Assembly (NCBI RefSeq): GCF_022549215.1
Contig: NZ_JAKZFC010000001.1
Location: 1,178,001 to 1,242,000 of the forward strand
Direction: 5' to 3'
Length of the DNA stretch: 64,000 nucleotides
Origin: Solibacillus palustris
GTDB taxonomy: Bacteria > Bacillota > Bacilli > Bacillales_A > Planococcaceae
In this document: one piece after another, positions 52,676-61,578 of the stretch
Numbering within the stretch: position 1 is the stretch's first letter
Layout of the letters: each line of letters opens with the position of its first letter
Notes under the pieces: model-generated
Told to the model about the DNA's origin: nothing
Database searches by the model: none
What the model saw: the letters and a program-made list of their open reading frames with translations, nothing else
Program-made: the position numbers and the translations under genes

Positions 52676-52939
52676 ATGAACGTTGTATTTGTATTAACTG
52701 AAACAGCAGAAGAAGTGCTACATATGGTTTCTAATGATGTCGCAGGTCTTCTAGCGGCAGTCAAAGGAGACAGTGTGTCATTTCCTTTTGGCACGTACCA
52801 ATATGATAGCCACACATTAGATCACTATTTATTAGAAGATGGCTCATATCAGCAAGAGCTCGTCGTGTATTTAAAGCCTGAACAAAAGAAAGGCGAGACC
52901 GTACTTCCATTACCACAAGTAGATCAACCGATTTATTAA
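52676..52939 (+). CDS. Small protein of unknown function
   Basis: An 87-residue cytosolic protein with a good ribosome site (TAGGAGAA). It has a hydrophobic opening NVVFVLTETAEEVLHMVSNDVAGLLAAV and a beta-like end (YQQELVVYLKPEQKK). No recognisable motif. It follows the LURP-like gene by 9 bases and is followed directly by a repeat copy. Confidence 0.6.
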   Translation: MNVVFVLTETAEEVLHMVSNDVAGLLAAVKGDSVSFPFGTYQYDSHTLDHYLLEDGSYQQELVVYLKPEQKKGETVLPLPQVDQPIY

Positions 52940-53060
52940 CTTGCTTCAGCTAACTGGCTGAATCAAGTTAAGCCCCGGCGGGTGTCACAGATTTTTCAAG
53001 GGAGTTTTTCAAGCGAGCTTGAAAAAAATCTGGACGCAATTACGCCGAGGCGTAATTGAT
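52940..53060. repeat. Intergenic repeat family B, copy 1
   Basis: Begins right at the stop codon of the upstream gene with a hairpin (CTTG-c-TTCAGC / GCTGAA-t-CAAG). The shared core is CCCCGGCGGGTGTCACAG, ATTTTT, GGGAGTTTTT, GAAAAAAATCTGG. It ends with a perfect hairpin CAATTACGCC-ga-GGCGTAATTG. A second, more decayed copy is at 58411-58538. It stops just before the ribosome site of the next gene. Confidence 0.8.
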
Positions 53061-53075
53061 TGGATAGGAACATAA

Positions 53076-53408
53076 ATGTTTCTTAAAAAAGGAAATTCAT
53101 ATCACCTGCTCGAATGTATTGTACATACAAGTCGGGTAGGTGATTTTTTGGAGCAATTGAGTTTATTTCAAATTGTCGATGAGGTGCGAAAGCCGAAATT
53201 TTTAGTATTAGAACGGGTGATGGTGCGGTTAATTGATGAAGAAATCGATAGCGAAACTCATCATTATCGTAAATACTACGAGCCGCATATAGTAAATAAA
53301 GTGGGCGAAGTGCTACAAATTATTGTAACGACACAAGGTATTACCTATGAAGTCGATATATATGGCACGAAATATTATTTACTAGAGGAGGAGCTGGTTG
53401 GATTATAG
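53076..53408 (+). CDS. Small protein of unknown function
   Basis: A 110-residue soluble protein (FLKKGNSYHLLECIVHTSRVGDFLEQLSLF; EVLQIIVTTQGITYEVDIYGTKYYLLEEELVGL) with a weak TAGGAAC ribosome site. That site lies at the end of the repeat copy. Beta-strand-rich C-terminus. No motif recognised. It belongs to a run of small unknown genes from 52136 to 53803. Confidence 0.55.
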   Translation: MFLKKGNSYHLLECIVHTSRVGDFLEQLSLFQIVDEVRKPKFLVLERVMVRLIDEEIDSETHHYRKYYEPHIVNKVGEVLQIIVTTQGITYEVDIYGTKYYLLEEELVGL

Positions 53409-53491
53409 GGGTTTGTATGTGGATAATTTTAGGAATATTTTGAAACTTTATCGGTTCTCCACTCGTAAGTAAGGAGAATGGAGGGAGCTAG

Positions 53492-53803
53492 ATGGTAAAA
53501 TTGAACATTTTTAAAATCGGGTTTGTCGCAATCTTGCTAGTGGTTTTCATCGGATTTGGCATTATGTTGACGAATGTAACGATTTACACAACAGCCGACT
53601 TAGAATCACAGCAAATTATTGAAGAAAATGATAACTATTATTTATTATTCGATGATAGAAAATTGAAATTAAGTGAAAACTCACTAAAGCAACTGGAGTT
53701 GGATAAATTTCCAACATACAAATTAACATATTCATACAATAAATTAATTGAAAATAAAGGAAAAGTTTTGCGCCTCGAAGTATATGGAAAGCAAGTACCT
53801 TAA
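53492..53803 (+). CDS. Small membrane-anchored protein
   Basis: A 103-residue protein with one N-terminal TM helix (IFKIGFVAILLVVFIGFGIML) and a small extracytoplasmic domain (YYLLFDDRKLKLSENSLKQLEL; VLRLEVYGKQVP). Strong GGAGGGAG site. Function unknown. Confidence 0.6.
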   Translation: MVKLNIFKIGFVAILLVVFIGFGIMLTNVTIYTTADLESQQIIEENDNYYLLFDDRKLKLSENSLKQLELDKFPTYKLTYSYNKLIENKGKVLRLEVYGKQVP

Positions 53804-54041
53804 ATTTCAAACTGCTCATTAGGCATCAAGTGAAACTCAATTTCTTCACAATTTATGCCACTTTCCACCAAAATGTAAATATATTGTTAAATTATAAGGG
53901 ATTAAATGTTAAGATAGATTTTTGAGTGGATAAGAAACTATTTTTAAATAGAAATCCTCTTTAGAACAATATCATTTCGCGCTGCGCTAGTTTGCGACAC
54001 ATGTGTTTTTCTATTGATAATTACATTTGGTGGTGAATTCA

Positions 54042-55613
54042 ATGCTCACGATTTTTGGTGGGATTGGTCTGTTTTTACTTGGTATGACCATGCTAACAAA
54101 CGGACTGAAAGAAATTGCTGGAGACGCATTAAAAAAATGGCTGAACAGGTTTACGAAAGGTCGTATTAGTGCGGTTGTTTCCGGAGCTGTTATGACGATG
54201 CTTGTACAATCTTCAACAGCAACAACATTACTTACAATCGGCTTTGTGAGTGCAGGTTTGCTTACATTTATACAATCGATTGGGGTCATTATTGGTGCGA
54301 ACATCGGTAGTACGAGTACGGGTTGGATTATTTCATTAATTGGCTTCAAAATTAGTTTACAAACGATGGCGTTACCGATTATTGGTGTTGGGGTATTTAT
54401 GTCTCTGATTGCGCCGAATGATATTAAAAAATTCGGTAATGTGTTTGCAGGATTCGGTTTACTATTTTTGGGGATTGATATGTTACAGCAAGGAATGGGC
54501 TCGGCACAGGATTTAATCGCGTTCGACAAAATTCCGGCTGACTCTATTATTTCGATTTTTCTATTAATAGTTATTGGCATTGTGATGACTGTGATTATGC
54601 AAGCTTCAAGTGCTGCAATGGCAGCTACTTTAGCAGCATTATTTACAGGGGCCATTGATTTTGAACAGGCCGCGTACTTAGTCATTGGGCAAAATATTGG
54701 GACGACAGCCACGGCATTATTTGCGGCAATTGGTGCATCGGTTGCAGCAAAGCGTACAGCGATAACCCATTTAATGTTTAATGTAATTACAGCAATTATT
54801 GTTACGGCCATATTCTCTTACTTTGTCTCAGCAACAAAATGGATTACGGTTGCGATTTCTGGTAGTTTTGATGAAACTATAGGATTAGCGATTTTCCACA
54901 CATTATTTAGTGTACTAGGGGCGCTTATTTTCATTCCATTAATGCAGCCGTTTTCCAATTTACTAATGAAAATGGTGCCAGAACGTGAAAATGCATTGAC
55001 GCGTAATTTAGATGACAGCTTAGTGGAAATGCCTACTGTAGCGATTGATGTGTCATTTAAAACGATGCGTGACATTATGATGGAATTAACGAAGGCACAA
55101 CAGCTTTTATTACAGTCGAAAAAAGTGACCGTAGAATACGAAAAGAAAATGCTAGAAGTAGAAGAGGCCCTTATCATTACACGCAAATTTTTAGATGGTA
55201 TTTTAGTAAATTCTTCGCGTGACCGTACAAAGCTGATTTCAATATTACATACACTCGATCATTTACATCGTTTAATAAAAGTATTGCGCGAACAACAAAA
55301 GGTAGAGGCGCTTTATTTACAAGAAAAACTCATGCAAGATTGGCAGGAGTTATTGGAGACGATTGGTGACCGTCTGACTGAGGACGAAAAAATGCTCGAC
55401 ATATCGATTATTTTAGAGCATACATCGCAAGAAATGGCACAGCAGCGTCGCAATAAGCGCGAACAATATTTTGAACGCTCCGTATCAAATGAAACACAGC
55501 TTGATTTAGCGGTTTCAAAGGTAGATGCACTATTATGGATTGACCGTTTAATCTACCATTATTGGCGTGCAACGGCGCGTATGGCAGAATACCAAACGAT
55601 TAATGAAGACTAA
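54042..55613 (+). CDS. Na/Pi cotransporter family protein with PhoU-like tail
   Basis: Start at ATG 54042 with GGTGGTGA upstream. The 523-residue protein has two inverted Na/Pi repeats, each with a Q-S/A-S-S motif (MLVQSSTATTLLTIGFV; IMQASSAAMAATLAALFTGAI followed by IGQNIGTTATALFAAIG). A cytoplasmic PhoU-like helical domain follows from about residue 330. It likely imports phosphate with sodium or takes part in phosphate homeostasis; the NptA/YjbB type. A family A repeat starts six bases after its stop codon. Confidence 0.93.
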   Translation: MLTIFGGIGLFLLGMTMLTNGLKEIAGDALKKWLNRFTKGRISAVVSGAVMTMLVQSSTATTLLTIGFVSAGLLTFIQSIGVIIGANIGSTSTGWIISLIGFKISLQTMALPIIGVGVFMSLIAPNDIKKFGNVFAGFGLLFLGIDMLQQGMGSAQDLIAFDKIPADSIISIFLLIVIGIVMTVIMQASSAAMAATLAALFTGAIDFEQAAYLVIGQNIGTTATALFAAIGASVAAKRTAITHLMFNVITAIIVTAIFSYFVSATKWITVAISGSFDETIGLAIFHTLFSVLGALIFIPLMQPFSNLLMKMVPERENALTRNLDDSLVEMPTVAIDVSFKTMRDIMMELTKAQQLLLQSKKVTVEYEKKMLEVEEALIITRKFLDGILVNSSRDRTKLISILHTLDHLHRLIKVLREQQKVEALYLQEKLMQDWQELLETIGDRLTEDEKMLDISIILEHTSQEMAQQRRNKREQYFERSVSNETQLDLAVSKVDALLWIDRLIYHYWRATARMAEYQTINED

Positions 55614-55618
55614 AAAAT

Positions 55619-55833
55619 GGTGCTGTCTAAAAAGTCAAAACTTTTTAGACAGATGCCTCCTCATGTATTAATTATCCGCTTGAGGCGGTGCTTCTGCGGT
55701 GGTCGTAAGAAAAGAACGAATGCTAAACCCGTCACGTCCTGTGACTACACATTCATGACCAGCATCTTGCTGGCCTCCATCCTCGGCGCAAAGGGTCTAC
55801 CCCAGAATTACTTCTCGGGCAGACCCTTTTTTA
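55619..55833. repeat. Structured convergent-gene repeat, family A, copy 2 (inverted)
   Basis: Occupies the entire space between the convergent Na/Pi gene (stop 55613) and the small membrane gene (stop 55834). In this orientation it starts CTGTCTAAAAAG / CTTTTTAGACAG and ends with the GGGTCT / AGACCC hairpin plus T6. It is nearly identical, reverse-complemented, to 59463-59673. Confidence 0.92.
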
Positions 55834-56028
55834 TTATTTTTGATATTTTTTTTCTAGCTTCATGCCGACGATACGGATGACAATACCGATTAAAATAAAA
55901 ATCCAACCAAGGCCGATAAAAATATAGTTTAACGTTTGATTTGAATTTGGAATGACATCAAATAACCCTAAACAAACGACGATGATACCAGAAAATGATA
56001 TTAAAAGGCCAGCTGTTACAATACTCAC
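55834..56028 (-). CDS. Small two-TM membrane protein
   Basis: A 64-residue protein with two hydrophobic helices (VTAGLLISFSGIIVVCLGLFDVI and YIFIGLGWIFILIGIVIRIVGM) and a short basic tail (KLEKKYQK). It starts at ATG after AGAGGTGAAAG and ends exactly at the repeat boundary. Function unknown. Confidence 0.7.
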   Translation of the reverse strand: MSIVTAGLLISFSGIIVVCLGLFDVIPNSNQTLNYIFIGLGWIFILIGIVIRIVGMKLEKKYQK

Positions 56029-56199
56029 GTTCTTTCACCTCTAGCGAAAATTTTATCATGAATCGTGCATATATTACAACGGACATAAATAAAGTCATAG
56101 AGGTGTCACATAATATTGTAACTATTATTGAATATTTTGAAACTTTTTACAATATTTTACGTATTAATTAGAAATAACCTATAAAAAGGGGGATGCACC

Positions 56200-58407
56200 A
56201 TGAAAAAATGGGCAAGTTTAATAAGTGCGTCGGCAGTAGCGCTAAGTTTATTTACAGCGGGGACAGTGGCAAATGCCAATACTGCTATAACTTCAAAAGA
56301 AGATCGCCAACAAATTTATGTAGCAATTAAGGATGAACAGGTTACAAAGGAAATGCTGATTAAGAAACTAAAATCAGTATTACCTGAGATGTTCGGTTCA
56401 TATAGCAATAGCGATTTCACTATGTCGACAATGAGCCATCACTATTCGGATGATTTAACAACTCGTTATGAATTATCGTTTACGAAAACCGTTAATAAAA
56501 AGACACAATCAGGAAGTATTACGTTTAAAGAAGGGGATTTAGAAATTGAATCTCTTTCTATTTCACCAATTATTACAAAGGACTCGTTATTTCCTGGGAA
56601 AATAACAGAGCAAGAAGCGCAAAAGATTGCAACGGATTTAGTCAAGAAAGTAACGGGGAACACTAATTTTATTACAGCAAGCAAAGTTCCTAGCTATTAT
56701 TCAACACGCTTAATTACAGAGCCAATTTCATATACGTATTCATTTACGAAAACCGAAAATAACATTCCGATTCAAGATCAAGGATTGTATGTAAGTGTGC
56801 TTGGGGACGGAACAATTCAGCATTTTATGCAATATTCACAGACGCCTAAACGTTTAGCATTTGAAGAAACGAATAATATCCTTGCTAAAAGTGAAGCAAT
56901 TGCCAAAATGAAAGATTCGCTAAAATTATCGCTCCAATATTCGTATAATTATAATTTATACAATTCGAAACCTACAGTAAGCTTAGTGTATGCTCCAAAG
57001 GCAGATTATACGGGCATTCATGCGAAATCAGGAAAGTGGCATACTTATACTGGTGAGATAGAGCAGTTCCAAGCAAAAGCACTTTCACAAATAGTGGAAA
57101 AGCCATTACAGGCAGCAAAACCAATTACGCTTGAGGAAGCGAAACAAGTCGTCAAAAAGCTTGCAGAAACAAAAGCGAATGGTGAGGAATTTGAAATCGA
57201 TTCCGCTTATGAGCATGAAAGTGAAGGGACAAGCATTATTAGTATTTCATATTCATACCGTACGAAAAACTCTTCGTATGGTACGTCGATTGAATTCAAT
57301 AAAAACACTGGAGAGCTTTTAAATTACTATGATATGTCAGATTCAGTACCATATATAGACGCACCTGAAGATAAAACGCCACGACTTGAAGAAGATAAAG
57401 TGCTGGCGATTGCAACGGATTATGTGAAACAATTTGCACCAGCCTCGGTTCATGAATATGCGAAGCCGATTTATAAAACAGATTACAATGAGGAAAATAA
57501 AATGCATACGGTTTCATTCCCACGTATGAAAAATGGAATTGTTGTAATGGGGGATAGTATTTCAGTTTCCATTAACAACAAAGGCGAACTTAAATCTTAT
57601 TACCGAAATAATTTAACAATTGATGAGTGGCCAGCTATTGATTCCGTAATTTCACAAGAAGAAGCTCAGAAGAAGTTTGATGCGGTGCTAGATGCTAAGC
57701 TTGTATACCAGCCGGTTTACGATAAACCAGGAAATTACGAACTTCTTTATATCCCAACAATTGGTGATGACTTTGTTTACCAAATGAATGCGTCGACAGG
57801 TGAATTTATGAATCTTTTCGGTATGGAAAAGAAGGAGCAAATTACACATCCAACTGCTGAAAAAGAGCTGAATTATTTAATTCAAGCAGGTGCAATTGAA
57901 GTGAAAGACGCAAAAACCTTTAATGCAGATAAGACCATTTCACAAGGTGAGGCTTTAAAAACAATTATAAAATCGATTAGTTATTTCTATGACGACTATT
58001 GGTATAATTATGGTCGAAATGAAACGAATACAATCGACTTCGTATCAAAGGACAATCCGTACTATTCTACAGTGGAATCCGCTTACCGAATGGGGATTAT
58101 AAGGGATGAAGATAAGCTAGCGATTGACCAAAAGGTAACGAAAGAGCAGCTAGCAGTGTGGTTTGTCCGTGCATTAGGTCTAGAACAAGCCGCGAAAAAT
58201 TCAGGTCTTTATAAGTTAGATGTGAAAGACTTGAATGAAATTACAGCAGCAAACATTGGTTATGTATCATTATCAAATGCGTTAAAGCTTCAGCCAATAA
58301 CAGAAAATAAATTCCAGCCAAAAAAGGAAATTTCATATGCGGAATTAGCCGTTTCGATTATTGATTTAGCCTATGCTATTGCAGAAAAACAGAATACAGG
58401 CTATTAA
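56200..58407 (+). CDS. Secreted YcdB/YcdC-domain protein with SLH-like C-terminus
   Basis: The 735-residue protein has a signal peptide (KKWASLISASAVALSLFTAGTVANA, cut about residue 27). YcdB/YcdC-type units repeat (ITEQEAQKIATDLVKKV, ITLEEAKQVVKKLAE, LEEDKVLAIATDYVKQFAP, ISQEEAQKKFDAVLD), each followed by PepSY-like strands. The C-terminal 190 residues look like SLH modules (EKELNYLIQAGAIEVKDAKTFNADKTISQGEALKTI; VESAYRMGIIRDED; ISYAELAVSIIDLAYA), suggesting attachment to cell-wall polymers. No peptidase motif seen. Strong AAAGGGGGAT site. Confidence 0.82.
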   Translation: MKKWASLISASAVALSLFTAGTVANANTAITSKEDRQQIYVAIKDEQVTKEMLIKKLKSVLPEMFGSYSNSDFTMSTMSHHYSDDLTTRYELSFTKTVNKKTQSGSITFKEGDLEIESLSISPIITKDSLFPGKITEQEAQKIATDLVKKVTGNTNFITASKVPSYYSTRLITEPISYTYSFTKTENNIPIQDQGLYVSVLGDGTIQHFMQYSQTPKRLAFEETNNILAKSEAIAKMKDSLKLSLQYSYNYNLYNSKPTVSLVYAPKADYTGIHAKSGKWHTYTGEIEQFQAKALSQIVEKPLQAAKPITLEEAKQVVKKLAETKANGEEFEIDSAYEHESEGTSIISISYSYRTKNSSYGTSIEFNKNTGELLNYYDMSDSVPYIDAPEDKTPRLEEDKVLAIATDYVKQFAPASVHEYAKPIYKTDYNEENKMHTVSFPRMKNGIVVMGDSISVSINNKGELKSYYRNNLTIDEWPAIDSVISQEEAQKKFDAVLDAKLVYQPVYDKPGNYELLYIPTIGDDFVYQMNASTGEFMNLFGMEKKEQITHPTAEKELNYLIQAGAIEVKDAKTFNADKTISQGEALKTIIKSISYFYDDYWYNYGRNETNTIDFVSKDNPYYSTVESAYRMGIIRDEDKLAIDQKVTKEQLAVWFVRALGLEQAAKNSGLYKLDVKDLNEITAANIGYVSLSNALKLQPITENKFQPKKEISYAELAVSIIDLAYAIAEKQNTGY

Positions 58408-58410
58408 TTT

Positions 58411-58538
58411 ACTTTAGCAGAGGTTCAACCCCCGACTAAAGCAAGTTACTGCCCCCGGCGGATGTCACAGATTTTTAAAGGAGTTTTTTGAAGGCTCGAA
58501 AAAAAAACTGGAAGAGAGTAAGCCGAGGCAAAATTGAT
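58411..58538. repeat. Intergenic repeat family B, copy 2
   Basis: Starts four bases after the YcdB-like stop codon with CTTTAG / CTAAAG, then CCCCCGGCGGATGTCACAG, ATTTTT, GGAGTTTTTTG, AAAAAACTGGA and GCCGAGGC. The terminal palindrome seen in copy 1 has decayed here (GTAAGCCGAGGCAAAATTG). Confidence 0.78.
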
Positions 58539-58854
58539 ATAAAATTCACCTCACTATGCATTCTGTGTAGTGAGGTGTCCTTGTTCGTGGAGCGGAAATG
58601 AGAACTGTTTTGAAGAACAGCATCGAAGCTCTTTCATTTCAGTATAAACGAAATGTGTTTTTATAATATTTGTTCTTATATAGTCACATAATTAAGAATG
58701 TATGTTCTAATTTTCTTGAATCGTAGTGGTTTATGAATATGATTTTATGTTAAAATAAGAAAAAGCACGAAATCCTAAAAAAAGAAGCGAAAAATTTTAG
58801 GAAACGATGTAATATAATTAAAGTAATTAATCAATGATGGAAGTTGGGAAAAAC
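58539..58854. other. Spacer with a perfect hairpin
   Basis: CACCTCACTA (58547-58556) pairs with TAGTGAGGTG (58568-58577) over 11 bases, a likely terminator for the YcdB-like transcript although the T tract is weak. The rest, about 270 AT-rich bases, shows no gene and probably holds the promoter of the next gene. Confidence 0.55.
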
Positions 58855-59289
58855 ATGCAAAAAAATAAATATCGCATTCATAGTAATGCATTATTTGAAA
58901 TTGCGCAAAGTCGTGCATTTACCGAAAAGGATAATATCGAAGAGCGCTTCGATGAAGATGGTAAAATTAAATTAGTAAGTGACCGTGCTGGTGCGGATCT
59001 TACATTATCATTAGTAAAAACGGAAGATGGCCTTGCTTACCTAGTAAAATGGGATGATTCTGAGGAAATATATAAAGGCTGGAACATGGCTTGGGAAGAA
59101 TTCGTTTGGTGCTTAGGTGTGGTAAATAAGCCGATCGAGGAAGCTGCCAAAAAAGCGGCTGAAGAAGCAGCAGCTCGTCGTGCAGAAGAAGCGGCATTAG
59201 CTGCAGAAAACGCAGAAGCTGATGAAGTAACTGAAGATGATGCAGTTGAAGAAATTGTAGCTGTTGTAGCTGAAGAATTAGAGAAATAA
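58855..59289 (+). CDS. Unknown protein with Ala/Glu-rich tail
   Basis: I prefer the ATG at 58855, leaving 144 residues; an ATG at 58834 is in frame too. Residues 1-90 are a compact domain (NKYRIHSNALFEIAQSRAFTEKDNIEERFD, ADLTLSLVKTEDGLAYLVKWDDSEEIYKGWNMAWEEFVWCLGV). From about 95 onward the sequence is low-complexity Ala/Glu (EEAAKKAAEEAAARRAEEAAL), probably a charged helix or disordered tail. Cytosolic. Family not recognised. Confidence 0.65.
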   Translation: MQKNKYRIHSNALFEIAQSRAFTEKDNIEERFDEDGKIKLVSDRAGADLTLSLVKTEDGLAYLVKWDDSEEIYKGWNMAWEEFVWCLGVVNKPIEEAAKKAAEEAAARRAEEAALAAENAEADEVTEDDAVEEIVAVVAEELEK

Positions 59290-59295
59290 TATACG

Positions 59296-59336
59296 GAAAA
59301 CCGTCTGAAGCAGTGTGTTGCTTAGACGGTTTTTTG
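59296..59336 (+). terminator. Terminator after the Ala/Glu-tail gene
   Basis: AACCGTCT and AAGCA pair with TTGCT and AGACGGTT (with a bulge), followed by TTTTTT. Confidence 0.85.
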
Positions 59337-59462
59337 TTTGTTTTGGACATATTATAAAGCGGTAATTTTATGGATATACATAGGAAAGGTAGGGGGACTC
59401 CGTAGAAAATAGCGAGATGCGTGAGGAAAGCCTTCTCAAAATCGAAAGCAAATGTAAATAGC

Positions 59463-59673
59463 AAAGGGTCTGCCCAAGAAGTAATTCTGAGGTAGACCCT
59501 TTGCGCCGAGGATGGTGGCCAGCACGATGCTGGTCAAGAATGCATTGTCACAGGACGTAACGTTTTTATTAGCATTCGTTCTTTTCTTACGACCACCGCA
59601 GAAGCACCGCCTCAAGCGGATAATTAATACATGAGGAGGCATCTGTCTAAAAAGTTTTGACTTTTTAGACAGC
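59463..59673. repeat. Structured convergent-gene repeat, family A, copy 3
   Basis: Lies between the Ala/Glu-tail gene and the convergent MATE gene. Left hairpin GGGTCT / AGACCC; core GGCCAGCACGATGCTGGTC, GTCACAGGACGT, GCATTCGTTCTTTTCTTACG, GACCACCGCAGAAGCACCG; right hairpin CTGTCTAAAAAG / CTTTTTAGACAG. Differs from copy 2 at only scattered positions. Confidence 0.92.
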
Positions 59674-59737
59674 CCCTTCTTTGGTTTATAGGAAAGTATA
59701 AATTTTTCAATGTGAGCCATAGGAGAAATGAGATGTC

Positions 59738-61090
59738 TTATGCTTGTTTATTTGGCCCAACAAGCGCAAATCGTTCCCACTTACGACTACGCCAGCGGAA
59801 AATGACTAAAATTGCACGAATCCATTCATCACAAGAAATCGCAAGCCATACACCGACTAAGCCTAAATCTAGGACAAATACAAATAAGTAACCTAGTGTT
59901 AGTCCGATACAAATCATCGAGATAATACCGATACGCACAGGGTAGGTCGCATCTCCAGCAGCACGTAGCGAGTTGATGATTGTAATATTAATGGTACGAC
60001 CGGTTTCTAAGAAAATACTAAATAATAAGACGCTAGCACCGATTTGAATAATATCATCATTGTCAGTAAACACGCGCATAAGGGGTTCTCGGAATGTCGT
60101 AACGAGTGCCACCATCACAAGTGTAAAAACAAGTGCTGATTTTACACTAAACCATACTGTTTTGTAGGCTAAGTCTTTTTCACCTGCGCCAACATAACGC
60201 CCGATTAATATAGCCGTACCAGAACCAATTGCCATCGCAAATAAATATGTAAACATAGATATATTCGCCGCGTATTGACGTGCTGATAATGCTTCAGCAC
60301 CTACATACGTTACATAGTAAAGTAATACAATTTGGCTTGTTTGGTACAGTACTTGCTCCAGTGCAGATGGAATGCCGATTTTTAAGATTTTTGAAATGTA
60401 ATCTTTCGACATACGGTAATAGTCGGCAAATTGAATGCGTACTTCAAGTGCCTGATAAAGTAACCAGAAAAATACCACTGCAGCTACAATGCGACTAATG
60501 ACTGAAGAAATGGCTGCCCCTTCAACACCAAGCTCCGGCGCACCAAATTTCCCGAAAATTAAAATGTAGTTCAGAATAACGTGAAGTACGTTCATTCCAA
60601 GTGATACATACATCGTTTGCTTCGTCCAACCTTGCACGCGAATGATAGAAGACAGCGATGTAATTAGTGCCTGCACAAAAATAAAGCCCCCAACAATTGC
60701 TAAATAGCTTTGCGAAGCTTCAAGGACAGCTCCTTGTAAATTCATCATTCGCATAATCGCATCAGAGAATAATAGAAAAACGCCACTTAAAACTAAACCA
60801 GTAATGAAGTTTAATGTCACCGATAGCGCGGAGATTTTCGAGGCATCTTCTAGTAAGCGAGAGCCTAAATATTGCGAGACAACGATCGAAGCTCCTGTAC
60901 CAATAACACCTAATAACAGAATCGCAATTTGGATAAATTGGTTAGCTGTCCCGACACCAGCAACGGCATTGTCAGATACGGCACTTAACATGAACGTGTC
61001 TGCAAGCCCCATTAGCATAAATAAAAATAGCTCTAAAAATAAAGGCCATGTAAGTCTAAATAAGCTTAATTCCTTTGTTGTGTTTGCCAA
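59738..61090 (-). CDS. MATE family efflux transporter
   Basis: The 450-residue protein starts at TTG with a weak GAGTGAAG site. Twelve helices in two MatE halves are predicted (WPLFLELFLFMLMGLADTFMLSAVSDNAVAGVGTANQFIQ; second half IGIPSALEQVLYQTSQIVLLYYVTYVGAEALSARQYAANISMFTYLFAMAIGSGTAILIGRYVG). MATE pumps export cationic compounds using Na+ or H+. Monocistronic, with a long upstream region. Confidence 0.92.
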   Translation of the reverse strand: MANTTKELSLFRLTWPLFLELFLFMLMGLADTFMLSAVSDNAVAGVGTANQFIQIAILLLGVIGTGASIVVSQYLGSRLLEDASKISALSVTLNFITGLVLSGVFLLFSDAIMRMMNLQGAVLEASQSYLAIVGGFIFVQALITSLSSIIRVQGWTKQTMYVSLGMNVLHVILNYILIFGKFGAPELGVEGAAISSVISRIVAAVVFFWLLYQALEVRIQFADYYRMSKDYISKILKIGIPSALEQVLYQTSQIVLLYYVTYVGAEALSARQYAANISMFTYLFAMAIGSGTAILIGRYVGAGEKDLAYKTVWFSVKSALVFTLVMVALVTTFREPLMRVFTDNDDIIQIGASVLLFSIFLETGRTINITIINSLRAAGDATYPVRIGIISMICIGLTLGYLFVFVLDLGLVGVWLAISCDEWIRAILVIFRWRSRKWERFALVGPNKQA

Positions 61091-61578
61091 ATTACTTCAC
61101 TCTTTCATTAATTTACTCTGTAGTTTTTTTGAGTTTGCTTAAAAACGTCTCTAAAAAACTGTAATATCCGCAGGGGTATTAGCCCCACTGAATAAAGGTA
61201 TGCTTGGCATCCATCTTCCATTTATAGAGATGTAGAAATTTTGTACTTATCGCTTTGCTTATGGTAAAAAAAAAGAATTTGCAAAAGCAAGTTGAAAACA
61301 AATCGTATCTTACCATAAATAGGGATTTGAAGATAGTACGAAATTCGAAATAACAGCATTTTTAAATAAAATAATACAAATTTGATTATTTTATACTGGA
61401 TAAAAATAATTATCAGAAATTTGTAATGTTTAAATGACAAAATTTCACCATTTGATACTGAATTGTAATTTCCGTATCATCAATTTGTCATATTACTGAA
61501 ATATAAAGTAGGTATGCTAATACAAGTTGAATCAAAAAGATTTTTCACGAAAATTATTTTGGAGGGAAATATTCAAGT
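61091..61578. other. Divergent regulatory region between MATE and the LysM-3D gene
   Basis: About 490 AT-rich bases without a gene. Around 61165-61215 there is a GC-rich patch with a GGGG-N6-CCCC hairpin (GGGG at 61174) and CATACC / GGTATG pairing, on the leader side of the MATE gene. It might be part of a structured leader, but I recognise no riboswitch class. Near the 3D gene TGTAAT-N5-TATCAT partly matches a WalR box; the second half-site is poor. Confidence 0.45.

Noticed and set aside
54011-54811. A 266-codon open frame antisense to the Na/Pi cotransporter gene
   Set aside because: It mirrors a highly conserved membrane-protein gene, has biased low-complexity composition (Ile/Pro/Ala-rich) and no ribosome site; it is a shadow frame.
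59000-59464. A 154-codon minus-strand frame rich in Leu/Gln
   Set aside because: It is the complement of the Ala/Glu-rich tail (GCA/GAA codons read as Leu/Gln) plus spacer; no ribosome site.
61420-61500. WalR box upstream of the LysM-3D gene
   Set aside because: Only one TGTAAT half-site is good; the second half (TATCAT) matches poorly, so it is mentioned only as a weak possibility.
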